NCBI RefSeq assembly: GCF_910594005.1
Contig: NC_057829.1
Coordinates: 60,619,001-60,683,000, forward strand
Direction: 5' to 3'
Source of the DNA: Cervus elaphus
Lineage: Eukaryota; Chordata; Mammalia; Artiodactyla; Cervidae
Length of the DNA: 64,000 bases
This document shows, piece by piece, positions 1 through 13,800 of this stretch. The position numbers and the translations under genes are program-made. A model generated the notes under the pieces. That model ran no database searches, was not told the DNA's origin, and saw only the letters and a program-made list of their open reading frames with translations. Numbering within the stretch: position 1 is the stretch's first letter; every line of letters begins with the position of its first letter.

Positions 1-89
1 CCCACAGGTTTCTCTCCAAGGCACCAAACTGACCCTGTCCCAAACCACATGCCTTCATTAAAAGTTGCCACTTCCCCTGGAATGCTAGC

Positions 90-300
90 TTAAGGGCCAG
101 ACAGCTTTGATTTCAACCCCAGACCTGCCATTTGCTAGCTTTGAGACTTCTGGCAAGCAAATTCTCTCTACACATCAGTTTTCTTATATGTAACATGGTG
201 ATGATAGCTACTTGGTGGAAGATGGTTGTAAGGATTAAATGGAATAGGACTACCAATTCACTTATCAGAGTGCCCAGTGCATCAGAAGCTCGCAGTGGAG
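90..300 (+). mobile_element. MIR SINE
   Basis: MIR pattern: cctgccatttgctagctttg, catcagttttcttatatgta, then ggattaaatgg. Confidence 0.7.
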
Positions 301-559
301 ACCAGCTGTCCACACTGCTTTGGGAATGAGTTTGAGGAAAGGCCCTCAGCTCTTGGTGTGATGTGGTCACTGAGCTGGTGCTCCCAAGATTTCCAACTGC
401 TGCTAACCTGTGCCGGGCATCTGCTTTTGTCACTGCGAACTGAAGTGCTATTTTTGGGACAGTGCTTGCTATTTTAGCTTTTTTTAATGGAGAATTTGGA
501 AGAATTTGCATCAATTTTCAACCTCAAATACTCTTGGAAAATATCTATAGTATTTTCAC

Positions 560-738
560 TCCACTGGATTTAAAAACAAAATAACAAAAACAAAGCAACA
601 ACACCTGGAGATGAGAGGTGGTGATGGCTATACAATAGTATGAATGTATGTAATGCCACACTGTACACTTAAAAATAGTTAAAATGGTCAATTGTAGGTT
701 CTGTGTATTTTACCACAATTAAAAAATAAAAATAATAG
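560..738 (+). mobile_element. L1 3' UTR fragment (older L1M type)
   Basis: Reads ggtggtgatggctatacaat ... cacttaaaaatagttaaaat ... ttttaccacaattaaaaaat, the typical end of mammalian L1M elements. Confidence 0.75.
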
Positions 739-3700
739 ACAACAAAACTGCAGTTTGTATTAAAGGTCTAGTAACTCCAGCTAAAGAAAAAAGAAAAGAA
801 GAAAATGGTCCCTAATTGTTTCCAGGTGCTGCCAGCATCACTGTAGCTAATGGAGACCTGATTTGTTTATAGAGCACTAGAGTCATTCAGGACAAGCTCT
901 GTTTATTCTAAAGGGCTCACAGAAACAGAGGGATGAGGTTGCTGAAGTTACCGTTAAAGCTACAGGGCTTTTAAGAAAGATTCTGAAGGACCAATATGTG
1001 TGAAGAAACCAAAAAAGTTAATGCACACTGTAGCGCATGTCACCTGACTTCTGGGGTTTTTGTTGTGGGAGAGGGATGGAACTCAGCCCCATGGTATTAC
1101 TTTATATTAGACTGTGAATATTCACGTCTTTCAGGACTGGAAGGAGTTTGGGGATCATATAGTTCTAACTCCCCTCATTCGTTCATGTGACTCAGCAATT
1201 GTCTGTTGAATTCCATTTTTGTACTTAACACATAATAGGATCTACCATGGTAGATACTGGATATACCATAGTAAGCAACACAGACCTGCCCTAACATGGC
1301 TTAGAATCTAATAGGGAAGACAGATATTAATCAACTAGTCACGTAAATATGTAATTACACATTGTTGTAAGTACTGTCTTTAGAGGAAAAACAGAGGCAC
1401 TCCGAGGCATGGATTAAGAGGGTAGATTTGAATCTGAGAAGGTCAAATAGGGTTGGGTCTCAGGTGAAGGGCTCTCGAGGCCAAGGCTCTGGAACAGAAA
1501 TCTCATGGCCAGTGGGGAACAGAGAGTAGAATAGTGTGAGGGCAGTTGTTTTCTGAGCAAGGAGAGGGTTGAACATCCCAGTTCTGCTGAGTCAAGGGTA
1601 GAAGCGCGTCATCTGATGTTCCAATTTTCTCTTTCTTTTCACATTGAAGGAGACTTACTCAGAAGCTGGGCTTATGACATTTGCAGAGGTAGAATTACTT
1701 CCATCCTAAGACAGGATCTTCCCCACCTCCACATGGCCTCTAGTCCCCCTGAGCTCAGGCTTGGTTGCTACCGCATCTCCGGATCTTCACCAAGGCTCCA
1801 ACATTCGTGTCTCATGAACCAACACCCTCTTTCTAGACCACTTCTTCAACTCACTCAACATAGCTCTTCAAGACCAATTATGATTGACAAAGTCATGTGC
1901 ATGACCAAAAACTAGCTTAAGATAAAGATTTACACAGTCTGATCACAACTATATAAAAATTACCATGAATTGAAAAAGATCAGAAGGAAATAAAGGAACA
2001 GTGATGTCTAGTTGGTGAAATCGTAAATGTCTTTTTTCCTTTTCTCTCAATTTTCTAGATGCTATTTAATAAACTTGTAGTACTTTTAAAAAATGAAGTA
2101 ATATTGAAAATAACATTAAGAGGATGTCAGATCTCTAGCTCACTACTCAAATCTTTGATTTTTCTTTGATGTGAATGACATACAGGCTTTTAGAAATGTC
2201 TTAAATATGAGCTACAGAGAAACACTAGGCAGAGTGATAACATGGCAAGCATTTCACAAAGCATTTCAATAGGGTGGAGATTGCATTTAAAACATAATTC
2301 TGTTGTCACCGAGTCTGGGGGATGCCAGTTTTTGTTTTTTTTTTTAATATTTTTGTTTTTTGGGATGCCAGCTTAAACAAGATTAAGCGGGTTTCTCCAC
2401 TGTCAGACTTCTCTGAAGCAGTCACTACATAGTGGGTTCATGAGCCCAGGACAGGGAGCAAGCATTCCCCAAACTTCTGGGAAGCTTTTTTCACCCAGGT
2501 CCTTGCAGGCTTAGTGCTTTGGAAAATGCTGGTGTGAGGAAAGAGAATAAAAGCTAGTGGCTCCTGGGGTTATAGATTGGTCAGGTGAGGCATAACTATT
2601 TAAGTACCCATTCAAGTCAAACTGCTCTGGAAATGAACTGTGAACCTTCATTTCAGTTAGGTGAAATGAACTTCTAACTCTATAATGAGCCAGCGATGAA
2701 CAGCAATTGAATATGCTTTTAGTGTTGCAACAATGAAAGGCAAACACCCCAAATGTTCAAATTTAAGAATTTTCAGACAATCAAGCTTTACCTATCCATA
2801 AAACAGCAAGCAATGCCAATTTTTTGTGTGTGTGTGCAATCCATTTTGGAAGACAAAAAACATTTAGTACAAGAAAACAGTTTAGTTGCTATATATATAA
2901 GGTGAAATGTATATGTCTATTCCTGTGTTAAAGTCGCTCTACCCGCCTTTCTCAAGCACTTGTCAAATGAAATGTGGTGAAAGTTTTCATTTCTCAACCA
3001 CCTCACTGTGTAAGGCCTTGGTGAAACGGGCTGATAGGAGCAAGCCTGGTCCCTCTGTTCTACTGGAAGAGTAACTTTCATGTCAACAGAGTAGACAGAA
3101 TAGAACATCCTGATTTCAGAGTAAGGCTGCTTGCACTGCTGCCTTGCTCGCTTTTATCATGTACTTCTGTGGTTAGAACATTGTCTAGCAGGAAGAACTC
3201 AGGGACCCTGCTAGGGAAAAGCAGGGTTTTCTGCCATGTAAGCCCTGAAGCTCTTTCTCCATGCTGGAAGGTTTCCCACGGGTTCAAAGGCCCCAGACCT
3301 CAGTTAGATTCCTCTCTGTCCACAGCGGTCATCAGGTCAGGCGGTTCTTGGTTTGATCTCACTGCAGGCCTAGTTGCAGAGGAGTCTGTGCCATTTCCTT
3401 CTTCACCGTGCCCAAAACCAGCACGCAGGCCCTTTTCTTTATAAGGGTGTAATGCTGGTCACCATAGGGAAGTCCCACTGTGCAAAAGGGGGCAGAGAAC
3501 ACTGTGGAGGTTACGGAAGGTCAGGGAGGACAGCAGGAGAGTGGCACTCCCTGGTGGCAAAATGGAAGAAAACTTGACACCTCAGTAAGCTTGACATTTA
3601 GCTCTCTGCAGGGAGGTCAGTTAATCCTAATTCTTCTTTTCTCCCTGGAGGCTCTTAGGTTCTTCCCAGGTGATAAGACAATATGAGGCGATAGACGTAA

Positions 3701-4003
3701 AACAACTGCTGACTTGAGCAGTGTCAAGTGGCAGACCACACTGTGAGGTCTGCAGCTCAGATGGGCAGCAAAGTGTGACTCAAGTGAGTGGCTGGCTCAC
3801 ACTTGAGAAGCACCTCCTTGGTTTCTCATCCTGTTACTTTCCTTTCCCTTCCATTTACTTTGCTTCATGTTTCTCTCTAGGATAGGGGTGACAAATAAAA
3901 GGTACCCGAGCCACCATACTCTCCTCACAAGCCTGTGGCAGACATTGATAACCATGTCATTTATTTTCCTGATTAAACCCAGGGATGTCACCAAAGATGA
4001 GTA
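739..4003. other. Intronic or upstream DNA without recognised genes
   Basis: No exon with family similarity was recognised. 1190-1600 looks like an ancient dispersed repeat. The short ORFs here have no recognisable product. Confidence 0.5.
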
Positions 4004-4037
4004 TTAATTGCTCAAAATGGGCATTGGGCAGTCTGCT

Positions 4038-4255
4038 TGTGTGCTAAGTTGTTTCAGTCTTGTCCAACTCTTTGTTACCCCATGGACTGTAGCCCACCAG
4101 CCTCCCCTGTCCATGATATTCTCCAGGCAAGAATACTGGAGTGGGTTGCCATGCCCTCCTCCAGGGGATCTTCCCAACCCAGGCATTGAATCCACATCTC
4201 ATATCTCCTGCATTGGCAGGTGGGTTCTTTACCACTAGCACCACGTGGGAAGCCC
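4038..4255 (-). mobile_element. Bov-tA SINE
   Basis: Reversed tRNA-derived ruminant SINE, from tgtgtgctaag to gggaagccc. Confidence 0.88.
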
Positions 4256-4626
4256 ACTGGACAGTCTACTCCTGGGTAAATACCTGAAATAAATGGGTGC
4301 TTAAGCCCACAAAATGTTTTTCACATTTGGAAACCACTCCAATGTCCAACAGTGGAATGGATAAACATACAGTACATGCATATAATGAAGCACTCCACAG
4401 AAACGACAAGGGACAGACTATGGATACTCACAACCTGAATGCACCTTAGAGACTTGTAGAATGGAAGAAGTGAGACATCAGGGAGGCATACTGTCTGAGC
4501 CCATTTACTGCAGTTCAGAACCAGGCAGAACTCCTCCACGGTGACAGAAGTCAAGACTGGCTGCCAGTGGGGGAAGCCGACTGAGAGGGGCACCAAAAAC
4601 AACCTGGGGACTAGAAAATGTTGTGT

Positions 4627-6665
4627 ACCTAAATCAAATCCCTTACGATTATACAGTGGAAGTGACAAATAGATTTAAGGGACTACATCTGATAGACAGA
4701 GTGCCTGATGAACTATGCACAGAGGTTTGTGACACTGTACAGGAGACAGGGATCTAGACCATCCCCAGGAAAAAGAAATGCAAAAAAGCAAAATGGCTGT
4801 CTGAGGAGGCCTGACGAATAGCTGTGAAAAGAAGAGAAGCCAAAAGCAAAGGAGAAAAGGAAAGATATACCCATTTGAATGCAGAGTTCCAAAGAATAGC
4901 AAGGAGCGATAAGAAAGCCTTCCTCAGCGATCAATGCAAAGACATAGAGGAAAACAATAGAATGGGAAAGACTAGAGATCTCTTCAAGAAATTAGAGATA
5001 CCAAGGTAACATTTCATGCAAAGATAAAGGACAGAAATGGTATGGACCTGACAGAAGCAGAAGATATTAAGAAGAGGTGGCAAAAGAAGAATCATACAAA
5101 AAAGATCTTCACATCCCAGTTAATCACAATGGTGTGATCACTCACCTAGCGCCAGACATCCTGGAATGCGAAGTCAAGTGGGCCTTAGGAAGCATCACTA
5201 TGAACAAAGCTAGTGGAGGTGATGGAATTCCAGTTGAGCTATTTCAAATCCTAAAAGATGATGCTGTGGAAGTGCTACACTCAATATGCCAGCAAAGTTG
5301 GAAAACTCAGCAGTGGCCATAGGACTGGAAAAGGTCAGTTTTCATCCCAATCCCAAAGAAAGGAAACGCTGAAGAATGCTCAAACTACCACACAATTGCA
5401 CTCATCTCACATGCTAGTAAAGTAATGCTCAAAATTCTCCAAGCCAGGCTTCAGCAATACGTGAACTGTGAACTTCCAGATGTTCAAGCTGGTTTTAGAA
5501 AAGGCAGAGGAACCAGAGATCAAATTGCCAACATCCACTGGATCATTGAAAAAGCAAGAGAGTTCCAGAAAAACATTTATTTCTGCTTTATGGACTATGC
5601 CAAAGCCTTTGACTGTGTGGATCACAATAAACTGTGGAAAATTCTGAAGAAGATGGGACTACCAGACCACCTGACCTGCCTCTCGAGAAACCTGTATGCA
5701 GGTCAGGAAGCAACAGTTAGAACTGGACATGGAACAACAGACTGGTTCCAAATAGGAAAAGGAGTACATCAAGGCTGTATATTGTCACCCTGCTTATTTA
5801 ACTTATATGCAGAGTACATCATGAGAAATGCTGGACTGGAAGAAGCACAAGCTGAACTCAAGATTGCTGGGGGAAATATCAATAACCTCAGATATGCAGA
5901 TGACACCACCCTTATGGCAGAAAGTGAAGAGGAACTAAAGAGCCTCTTGATGAAAGTGAAAGAGGAGAGTGAAAAAGTTGGCTTAAAACTCAACATTCAG
6001 AAAACTAAGATCACAGCATCTGGTCCCATCACTTCATGGCAAATAAATGGGGAAACAGGGGAAACAGTGAGAGACTTTATTTTCTTGGGCTTCAAAATCA
6101 CTGCAGATGATGATTGCAGCCATGAAATTAAAAGACGCTTACTCCTTGGAAGGAAAGTTATGACCAACCTAGACAGCATGTTAAAAAGCAGAGGCATTAC
6201 TTTGCCAACAAAGGTCCATCTAGTCGCGGCTATGGTTTTTCCAGTGGTCATGTATGGATGTGAGAGTTGGACTGTGAAGAAAGCTGAGTGCCAAAGAACT
6301 GATGCTTTTGAACTGCGGTGTTGGAGAAGATTCTTGAGAGTCCCTGGGATTGCAAGGAGCTCCAACCAGTCCATCCTAAAGGAGATCAGTCCTGGGTGTT
6401 CATTGGAAGGTCTGATGTTGAAGCTGAAACTCCAAAACTTTGGCCACCTGATGGGAAGAGCTGGCTCATTTGAAAAGACCCTGATGGTGGGAGAGATTAA
6501 GGGCAGGAGGAGAAGGGGACAACAGAGGATGAGATGGTTGGATGGCATCACTGACTCAATGGACATGAGTTTGGGTGGGCTCTGGAAGTTGGTGTTGGAC
6601 AGGGAGGCCTGGCATGCTGCAGTTCACGGAGTTGCAAACAGACACGACTGAGCGACTGAACTGAC
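4627..6665 (+). mobile_element. BovB (RTE) LINE, 5'-truncated, 2.0 kb
   Basis: Matches the BovB reverse transcriptase half through the 3' end (...gagcgactgaactga). A 408-codon open frame at 5425-6651 covers most of the reverse transcriptase, with the catalytic motif LRYADD near residue 155 and FMDYAKAFDCVDH near residue 55. Upstream, RT sequence continues in other frames (4824-5009, 5077-5322), separated by stops and frameshifts, so the element is dead as a unit. The endonuclease domain is missing. Confidence 0.92.
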
Positions 6666-6839
6666 CTTCATCTTGGTGGTGATTTATATGGATGTGCATA
6701 TGTGCAAAAATTCATCAGGACACTTTGCTATAGTCATCCCTCTTTAGAAGTCCTTTCAATGGGGCACCAATTGGAAAACTATTGTCCAGACCTTGCTCCT
6801 CTGTTCCTCTGTGTTAGAAACACAAGGACTTTGTTAGGT

Positions 6840-7020
6840 CTAACTCTGATCCAAATCCAGGCTCCGTCACCTAATCACTTTGTATCTTGAGGAAATTACT
6901 TAACATCTTTGTACTTTCATTTCTCATCTGTATATTGGGGATGAAAACAGTACATACTTTATAGCACTGAAGGTTAAGTCAGATAATTCTTATAGAATAC
7001 TCCTCACAACACTTGCTGGC
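6840..7020 (+). mobile_element. MIR SINE
   Basis: MIR pattern: aatccaggctccgtcaccta, catttctcatctgtatattg, then agatataatc-like decayed end. Confidence 0.65.
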
Positions 7021-7289
7021 GCATTTCCCATCCTCGTGAAATATGAAGTGGCAATTTTCTGTTCTGGCCACCTCACTCTTTCTCTTATTGTCTTCTTACC
7101 CTTCCTCCTCCACCCTCTTCCTTTGCTTTATTTATTCTTCCCTCCATGCCTTCTATGCTTAAGAGCCAAAATCATGAAATCAAAGTACAAATCTTTTAAA
7201 ATTTATTGAATACAATTTATAGTTATATTTGTAATAAAAAAAAACTGGTACACTTAATATTTTCAATCTCTCTTCCAGACCTCATACAT

Positions 7290-7540
7290 ACCAGACCAAT
7301 CAAATCACAAATCTGGGGGTCAGACACTGGAAGCAGTAGTCTTTGAAACTCTTCAGATGATTCTAACATGATTCCAGGCTTGGGAACTGCTGGATTAATT
7401 GCTTTCTATTCCCTTTCTATTGTCTCAGCTAGTTCAGTATATTGATCACCTGAGAAGCTTCCAATGGCAGGCCCCTCCTTGGGTAAAGCCTGGATATTGC
7501 TAACGTGCAGCCCACGCTGAGAGCCATAGTTCTAGAGGGA
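7290..7540. mobile_element. Decayed MER5-like fragments
   Basis: Two short stretches resembling MER5 (cagatgattctaacatgatt; gcccacgctgagagccatag) lie about 200 bases before the first ENTPD1 exon. Confidence 0.4.
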
Positions 7541-7736
7541 CTGGTGTGTTGGTAGATCTTGTGATCAGCACAACTCCAGGCACTCACTCCCTCAGCACCC
7601 AACCCACCCTCACCATGAGTTGAAATACTTTCTCCTCCTGTTTCTGAAAGCCCGTCTTTGTATCCTTTCTGTTGCAAGCTGAATGTGGAGAAGGACGATG
7701 TAATGCTAACAAGTTCTCGGTTTGTTTTGCCCTCAG

Positions 7737-7854
7737 TTTGGGATTGTGCTGGATGCGGGCTCCTCTCACACGAGTTTGTACATCTATAGATGGCCGGCAG
7801 AAAAGGAGAATGACACGGGGGTGGTGACTCAGATAGAAGAATGCAAGCTAAAAG
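7737..7854 (+). CDS. ENTPD1: ENTPD1 coding exon with apyrase conserved region 1
   Basis: Starts after a pyrimidine-rich ...gccctcag acceptor at FGIVLDAGSSHTS and ends ...KLK plus one base before gtaaga. It holds ACR1 (nucleotide phosphate-binding loop), the N-glycosylation sequon NDT and the first ectodomain cysteine (EEC). Donor phase is 1. This is the first ENTPD1 exon found in the window. Confidence 0.93.
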
Positions 7855-10800
7855 GTAAGACGGAGAAAAAGGGGCCGGGAGACAGTGGGCACGAGAGAAC
7901 GAGAGGCATGTGACAAGTGAAACACACGAGGAAAAGGGACGTCAAGTGAGAACGTAGTGGACCTGCTATTGTTGCTATTTTAGAAATAATTTATTATTGT
8001 TATAAAATAGTATTGGAATCAGTCCTTAATGATAAAGCCCTTGAAAAATAAACTTTAGAATAATTGGGTAATAGCTCCCGTCAACAGGACACTTCTGTGT
8101 GCTATGCACCAAGTACTGAAAATGCGTTATTTCATCCTCACAATCTCCCTATAAGGAATGTATTCCTGTTGTTTTTTTGTTTTTTGTTTGTTTTTTTTTT
8201 TAAAGGGCACTGAGGTTTCAAGAAGTTATGCCACTTGTTTATGGTTACTTGAGCTAGTAAGTGATGGAACTGGAGCTCAAACTGAGATCTCCAATTTAAC
8301 TAAACCCTTATCGGTCATCTCATTAGCAAATATCTCCTCCTATTCAGTAGCCTGTCTTTTCGTTTGGTTGGTGGTTTCCTTTGCTGGGCAAAGATATGCA
8401 CAACTTTAAACCCACATGTTAGATAGTGGTTCTCAAATTTGAGCCTGCATCAGAACCACAGGTGCCTGCTCTCACCCCAGAGTTTCTGGGTCAGTAGGTC
8501 TGAGACAAGGTCTGAGAGTTTGCATTTCTAACAAGCTCCCAGGGGATGCTGATGCTGCTGGTCCAGAGAACTGCTGCTTTCAATCTTTGTCCTATAATTT
8601 GAGACTTGGAAGAAATTTCTAAAAGCCTTTAGCTTCTGTATAAGCAGGCAAATCATAGACCTTTAGGGCTGCAAAAAAGATCCTGTGGATCACTGAAATC
8701 TTGTTTTACAGAAAAGGAAGCAAAAAATCTGAAAGTCTAGTGACTTGCAAGTAGGAACAGATCTAGGACAAGAATCTCGCCTCCATGGTTGATTCACGTC
8801 AATGTATGGCAAAAACCACTACAATATTGTAAAGTAATTGGCCTCCAACTAATAAAAATAAATGGAAAAAAAAAGTGGGGAAAAAAAAAAAGAATCTCAC
8901 CTCCTAGTTACAACTCCAGGTTTCCTGCTACTCTGAGTCACTGCATTGCATGCTGAGTTTTTTTCCTAGTCAGTTTTCTTTTAAGGTCACAAAACAAGAC
9001 AGTTGTTGACAACAGCTCCTTCTGCTCCCTCCCATCCAACACTCCAGCATGCACCGAATGTTACCACATGGCACTGTCATCTTCGGACTTCTCTCTTGGC
9101 CTTTGGAGCCAGGGACCTACTGTTTAGTTTTAGTCGGACAGGTTACCTATGCCCCAGGAGGTAATTGACTTTTCATAGTTTGTCAGGAAAGCTGTAAAGA
9201 GGAGGTGTTTCTAAGACAGCGAGTCATGGTACCCAGTGCCTAATGTCCTCAGTTTGGTCCCATAAATTCTGAGATAGTATTTCAAACATTTCTTAAAACC
9301 CGAATCCCTCATTTTATTGACTTCTATTTAATTATTCACTGCCTTCCATTTCTTGAAGTAGTGTTGCTGTGTTAACCTAGCAGCTATCTATGGAGATTTA
9401 TTCCATGCATATTTGGCCTAATAAATGCAGCAATTTTCCCTTCTCAAAAGAGAGAAAGGGAGAGAGTTCTCTAATCAAATACTTAAACAGAAAGGTTGAG
9501 TTGGGAGCCACTAGTAACTGAAGGCCAGACTTTTTGGAATCAAAACAGTTAGCTGATAACTTGGAGCTGATTTTTCTTATTACAGTGAAGTGGACAGGCT
9601 GTTTAAAATTTGGTGAATGATACTGGTGAATGATATGGATAAGATAGGGGCCTCCCAGGTGCTAGGTGGTAAAGAATCCCTCTGCCAGTGCAGGAGATGC
9701 AGGTTCAATTCCTGGGTTGGGAAGATCCCCTGGAGAAGGAAATGGCAACCCACTCCAGTATTCTTGCCTGAGAATCCCATGGACAGAGGAGCCTGGCGGG
9801 CTACAGTCCATGGGTCACAAAGAGTCAGATACCACTTAGCAACTAAACAATAGCAGCAGATGGATAAGATCTGGATACTTACTGTAAAGCAAATCCTTAC
9901 TATAAAGCATTGAAAATGTAGATTTTTAACTTAAAGTGAGCCAAAATTGTTGTGCTAACTTCAAAAAATTTAAGGAATCTTGGCTCTAATCCTCTCTGTA
10001 GCAACAGTTTAAAAGGCTCTAAAACTGGATAAACAGTTTTGCTAGGCAGTCAGGATCTCGAGAATGGGAAAATTGCTGAGGAATCATGGATACTATTCCT
10101 GTTTTTTTCTAACAAAGGAAGAAATTTTGCTTCAGAAATGTTAAGGGACAGGCCACAATTTCATAGCCAGTTAGTAGCCGTTCCTATCTTTTCAGTAAAA
10201 GCCCATGTGCCTGGTGAATATTTTAATTTTTATTCTAAATGTTACCTTTCATCTTTCTGGTCTTCTAGGAATTAGTGTTTCTAACCACAATTTTGTGGAA
10301 GAAACATCATAAAGCAGCTATATATAGAGTAGTTATCTATAATATCCCCATTAAAATCTGAGAGCCTGTTTTTAGGAAGGTTATGTCATTGAATGTGAAA
10401 ATTGCACCATCCAGTGGCAAAATTATTGAACAGCAAACAAAACTAGCTCGAGGTGTGACAATAAACCCTACCAAGGTTAGATTCAGTGAGTTACCCTTTA
10501 AGTAACAAAACCTAATGTTGTTGTTTAGTTGCTAAGTCACATCTGACTTGCAACAGTGTGGACTGTAGCCTGCCAGGCTCCTCTGTCCATGGGATTTCCC
10601 AGGCAAGAATACTGGAATGAGTTGCCTTTTCTTTCTGCAGATCTTTCCAACTCAGGGATTAAACCTGGGTCTTCTGCTTGGTCTCCTGCTTGGCAGGTGA
10701 ATTCTTTACCACTGCGACACCTGGGAAGCCCACCAAAACCTAATAAATATTAAAAAAAAAGAAATTATCTGCTTGCATTTTCTCAGAAAACATCACAATT

Positions 10801-13800
10801 TTCTCTAATAATGTGACGATATGTCCTTTACTTTTAAAAACAATTTTCATCTGCGTCTACATCTTTCTCTAGGTCCCGGAATCTCAGGCTTTGCTAAGAA
10901 ATTACACGAAATCAATGTTTATCTGACCGCGTGCATGGAAAGAGCCAGGAAGGTGATCCCATCAGCCCAGCACCCAGAAACTCCTGTCTACCTGGGCGCC
11001 ACGGCCGGCATGCGGTTGCTCAGGTATCGCAGCCTGTAGGGGCTGAGAGCTGCTGGGAGTTAGGCTTGGTTGCACTAGAGCCTCTCAACTATGAGCAAAT
11101 GCCACACTTTTTAACACAATTCTAGATATGCTAAATGTCCACACCTAAGAAAGAAAATCTCAGTGAACGATAATATTCCCAAAGTCTTTGTATGTATAAT
11201 AATGGGAGTTTACATATGTAAAAAAAAAAAAAGCCCTCTTGCTGATCTCCCCACAGGGAATTCAAGGGAGTGATGACAAAAGGAGACAAAGATTGAGCCT
11301 GTGTACTCTGAGGTTTAGGGTAACGGATTTAGCAGCCATTCCATATCTGGGAGTAGGAGACCCAGAGGAGATCACAGATGTCCCAAGACACGTATCGTCA
11401 CAGCACATCATTACTGGTCACCGCTTAGTACCTATTAGGCATTATTTTTTCATTTGTTTGTTCACTCGTTCATTCACTGTGTAGTGACCGCCTCCTCTGT
11501 CCCAGGACATGGGAGTAGACGATTCCTCTCCCAGGATCCGAGTTTTGATACAGGATGACCAATTCTTTGCTAGAGGAGTGCTCAGAGCTGCTATGGGAGC
11601 ATACCTGACCCTGCTAAGGATAGGAGGAGATAAAAAAGACTCAACAGAGGAGGAGGACATGAACCAAATCATTGAGGGCTTGTTGGAGGTTGGGAGAAGG
11701 GCATCACAGGCCAAGTAGATGTCATGTATTCCATAACCTATGTTTGTTGGACACCTATTATATGTCAGGCACAAGTCCCTCCTTTTCATGGATCTTGTGT
11801 TCTAATCACGGTTCGCAGGAGGGATATGTGAGAGACCAGGGCCTGTTCAGAGGACTATAGATAGTTCTGCACAAATGGAACACAGGGTGCATAGGGTAAA
11901 TATCAATAGTGACAATAATAGTGGTAGAAACTTGTATTTGATGGGCCCTTCCTATGTTCTCAGCACTATGTTTTAATCTCTGTAACTCTACAAAGTAAGA
12001 GGTACCATTAGCTATTATTAACCAGATTAAGAAAGCTGTGGTGTACAGATGTTGAGGAACTCACCAAAGGTCACAAGTGGTCGAGCCAGGTTCTGAGTGG
12101 GACTCCGAGAAGGCAAGGTTCAAATCACAAAGTACCTCATGGGCCATGCCAAGGAGTTTGGAGTTTATCTGGGAAATAATGGGAAGCCATGAAAGGATGC
12201 TACACAACTGGTGACACGGGTTGTTGTTCAGTTACCCAGTCATGTCTGACTCTTTGCAACCCCATGGACTGTAGCACGCCAGGCCTCCCTGACCTTCACC
12301 ATCTCCCGGAGCTTGCCCAAGTTCATTGGCATTGCATTGGTGATGCCATTCAGTCGTCTCGTCCTCTGACACCCTCTTCTCCTTCTGCCCTCAATCTTTC
12401 CCAGTATCAGGGACTTTTCCAATGAGTAGTCTGTTAGCATCAGATGACCAAAATACTGGAGCTTCAGCTTCAGTATCACTCCTTCCAGTGAATATTCAGA
12501 GTTTATCACTCTAAAGATTGACTGGTTTGATCTCCTTGCTGTCCAAGAGACTTTCAGGACTCTTCTCCAGCACCACAGTTCGAAGGCATCAATTCTTTGG
12601 TTTTTGTTTTCTTTATGGGCCAACTCTCATAACCGTATGTGACCCTGGGAAGACCATGGCCTTGACTGTACAAACCTTTGTCAGCAGAGTAATGTCTCTG
12701 TTTTTCAACACACGTCTAGGTTTGTCATAGCTTTCCTACCAAGAAGCAAACGTCTTCTGATTTCATGGCTGCAGTCACCATCCACAGTGATTTTGGAACC
12801 AAAGAAGAGGAAATCTGTCACTACTTCTGCCTTTTCCCCTTCTATTTGCCATGCAGTGTACCATGCACATTGGTAGAGAGGTGGATTGGAAGGGAGGAAA
12901 ACTAGGGATAAGGAGCCCAGTTGGTAGGGTATGGAAGGCATTCAACTGAGAAATTATGGAGTCTAATGCCAGTTGGAAGGCAGCATTTTCTGACCCAGAG
13001 ACTCTCAGTATTGTTTTACCTAGATCTTGGAAGGGCTTCCTAGGTAGTGCAGTGGTAAAAGAATCCACCTGCTAATGCAGGAGACACAAGAGACATGGAT
13101 TTGACCCCAGGTTGGGAAGATCCCTTGGAGAAGGAAATGGTAACCCACTCCAGTATCCTTGCCTGAAAAATCCCCTGGACAGAGGAGTCTGGTGGACTAC
13201 AGTCCATGGGGCCGCAAAGAGTCGGACACGGCTGAGCATGCAATCCTAGGTGAAAGCAACTGTAGTCCATCTTCATTATGACAACCCTGGAAGATTTCTT
13301 CTTTAGATCCCAAGATTTCAAACCCAAAAACCAAGGCACAATATGAGGAATTTTTTTTTTTTTTAACCAGCCTGGCACCAACTGAGCTTGGTTATCTGTC
13401 TCAGGATGTTTACCACCTGGAATTTACTGGGGCCCTAATTAAAAACCTCAAGGAGAGTCCTGAGGCTGTGTAAGCAGCTCAAAGCCTCCATCAATAGCTA
13501 ATGTCGCACACCTCAGCTCTCGGTTTGGTGATCAAGCAATATCCAGCTACCACCATCACAGTGATTAAAATTACTCTGATAATTTCCTGGAGCCAGGCAA
13601 CAACAATGAAAATGGTCTTTTAAGAGGACCAACCTACATAGGGATTGGAAGGATTTGGATTTGGAGAGAGGGGGCCAAAAGAGTAGTTATGCCTCACCCC
13701 AAGGGAGGGCTCCTCAGACAGCCATGTGTGGGGATCTCCATCCGTCTGTTTATTCCGGTGAGTTTGTGGTTCAGCTTCCTAGTAGCACAGGCTGGAAGCT

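Noticed and set aside
5997..6566. 189-codon - strand frame
   Set aside because: Shadow of the BovB reverse transcriptase frame on the + strand.
9646..9859. tRNA-like A and B boxes
   Set aside because: Part of a tRNA-derived Bov-tA SINE; the same applies to all other copies, so no tRNA gene is called.
11509..11718. 69-codon + strand frame with a plausible soluble-protein look
   Set aside because: Intronic in ENTPD1, no splice sites in phase, no family recognised.
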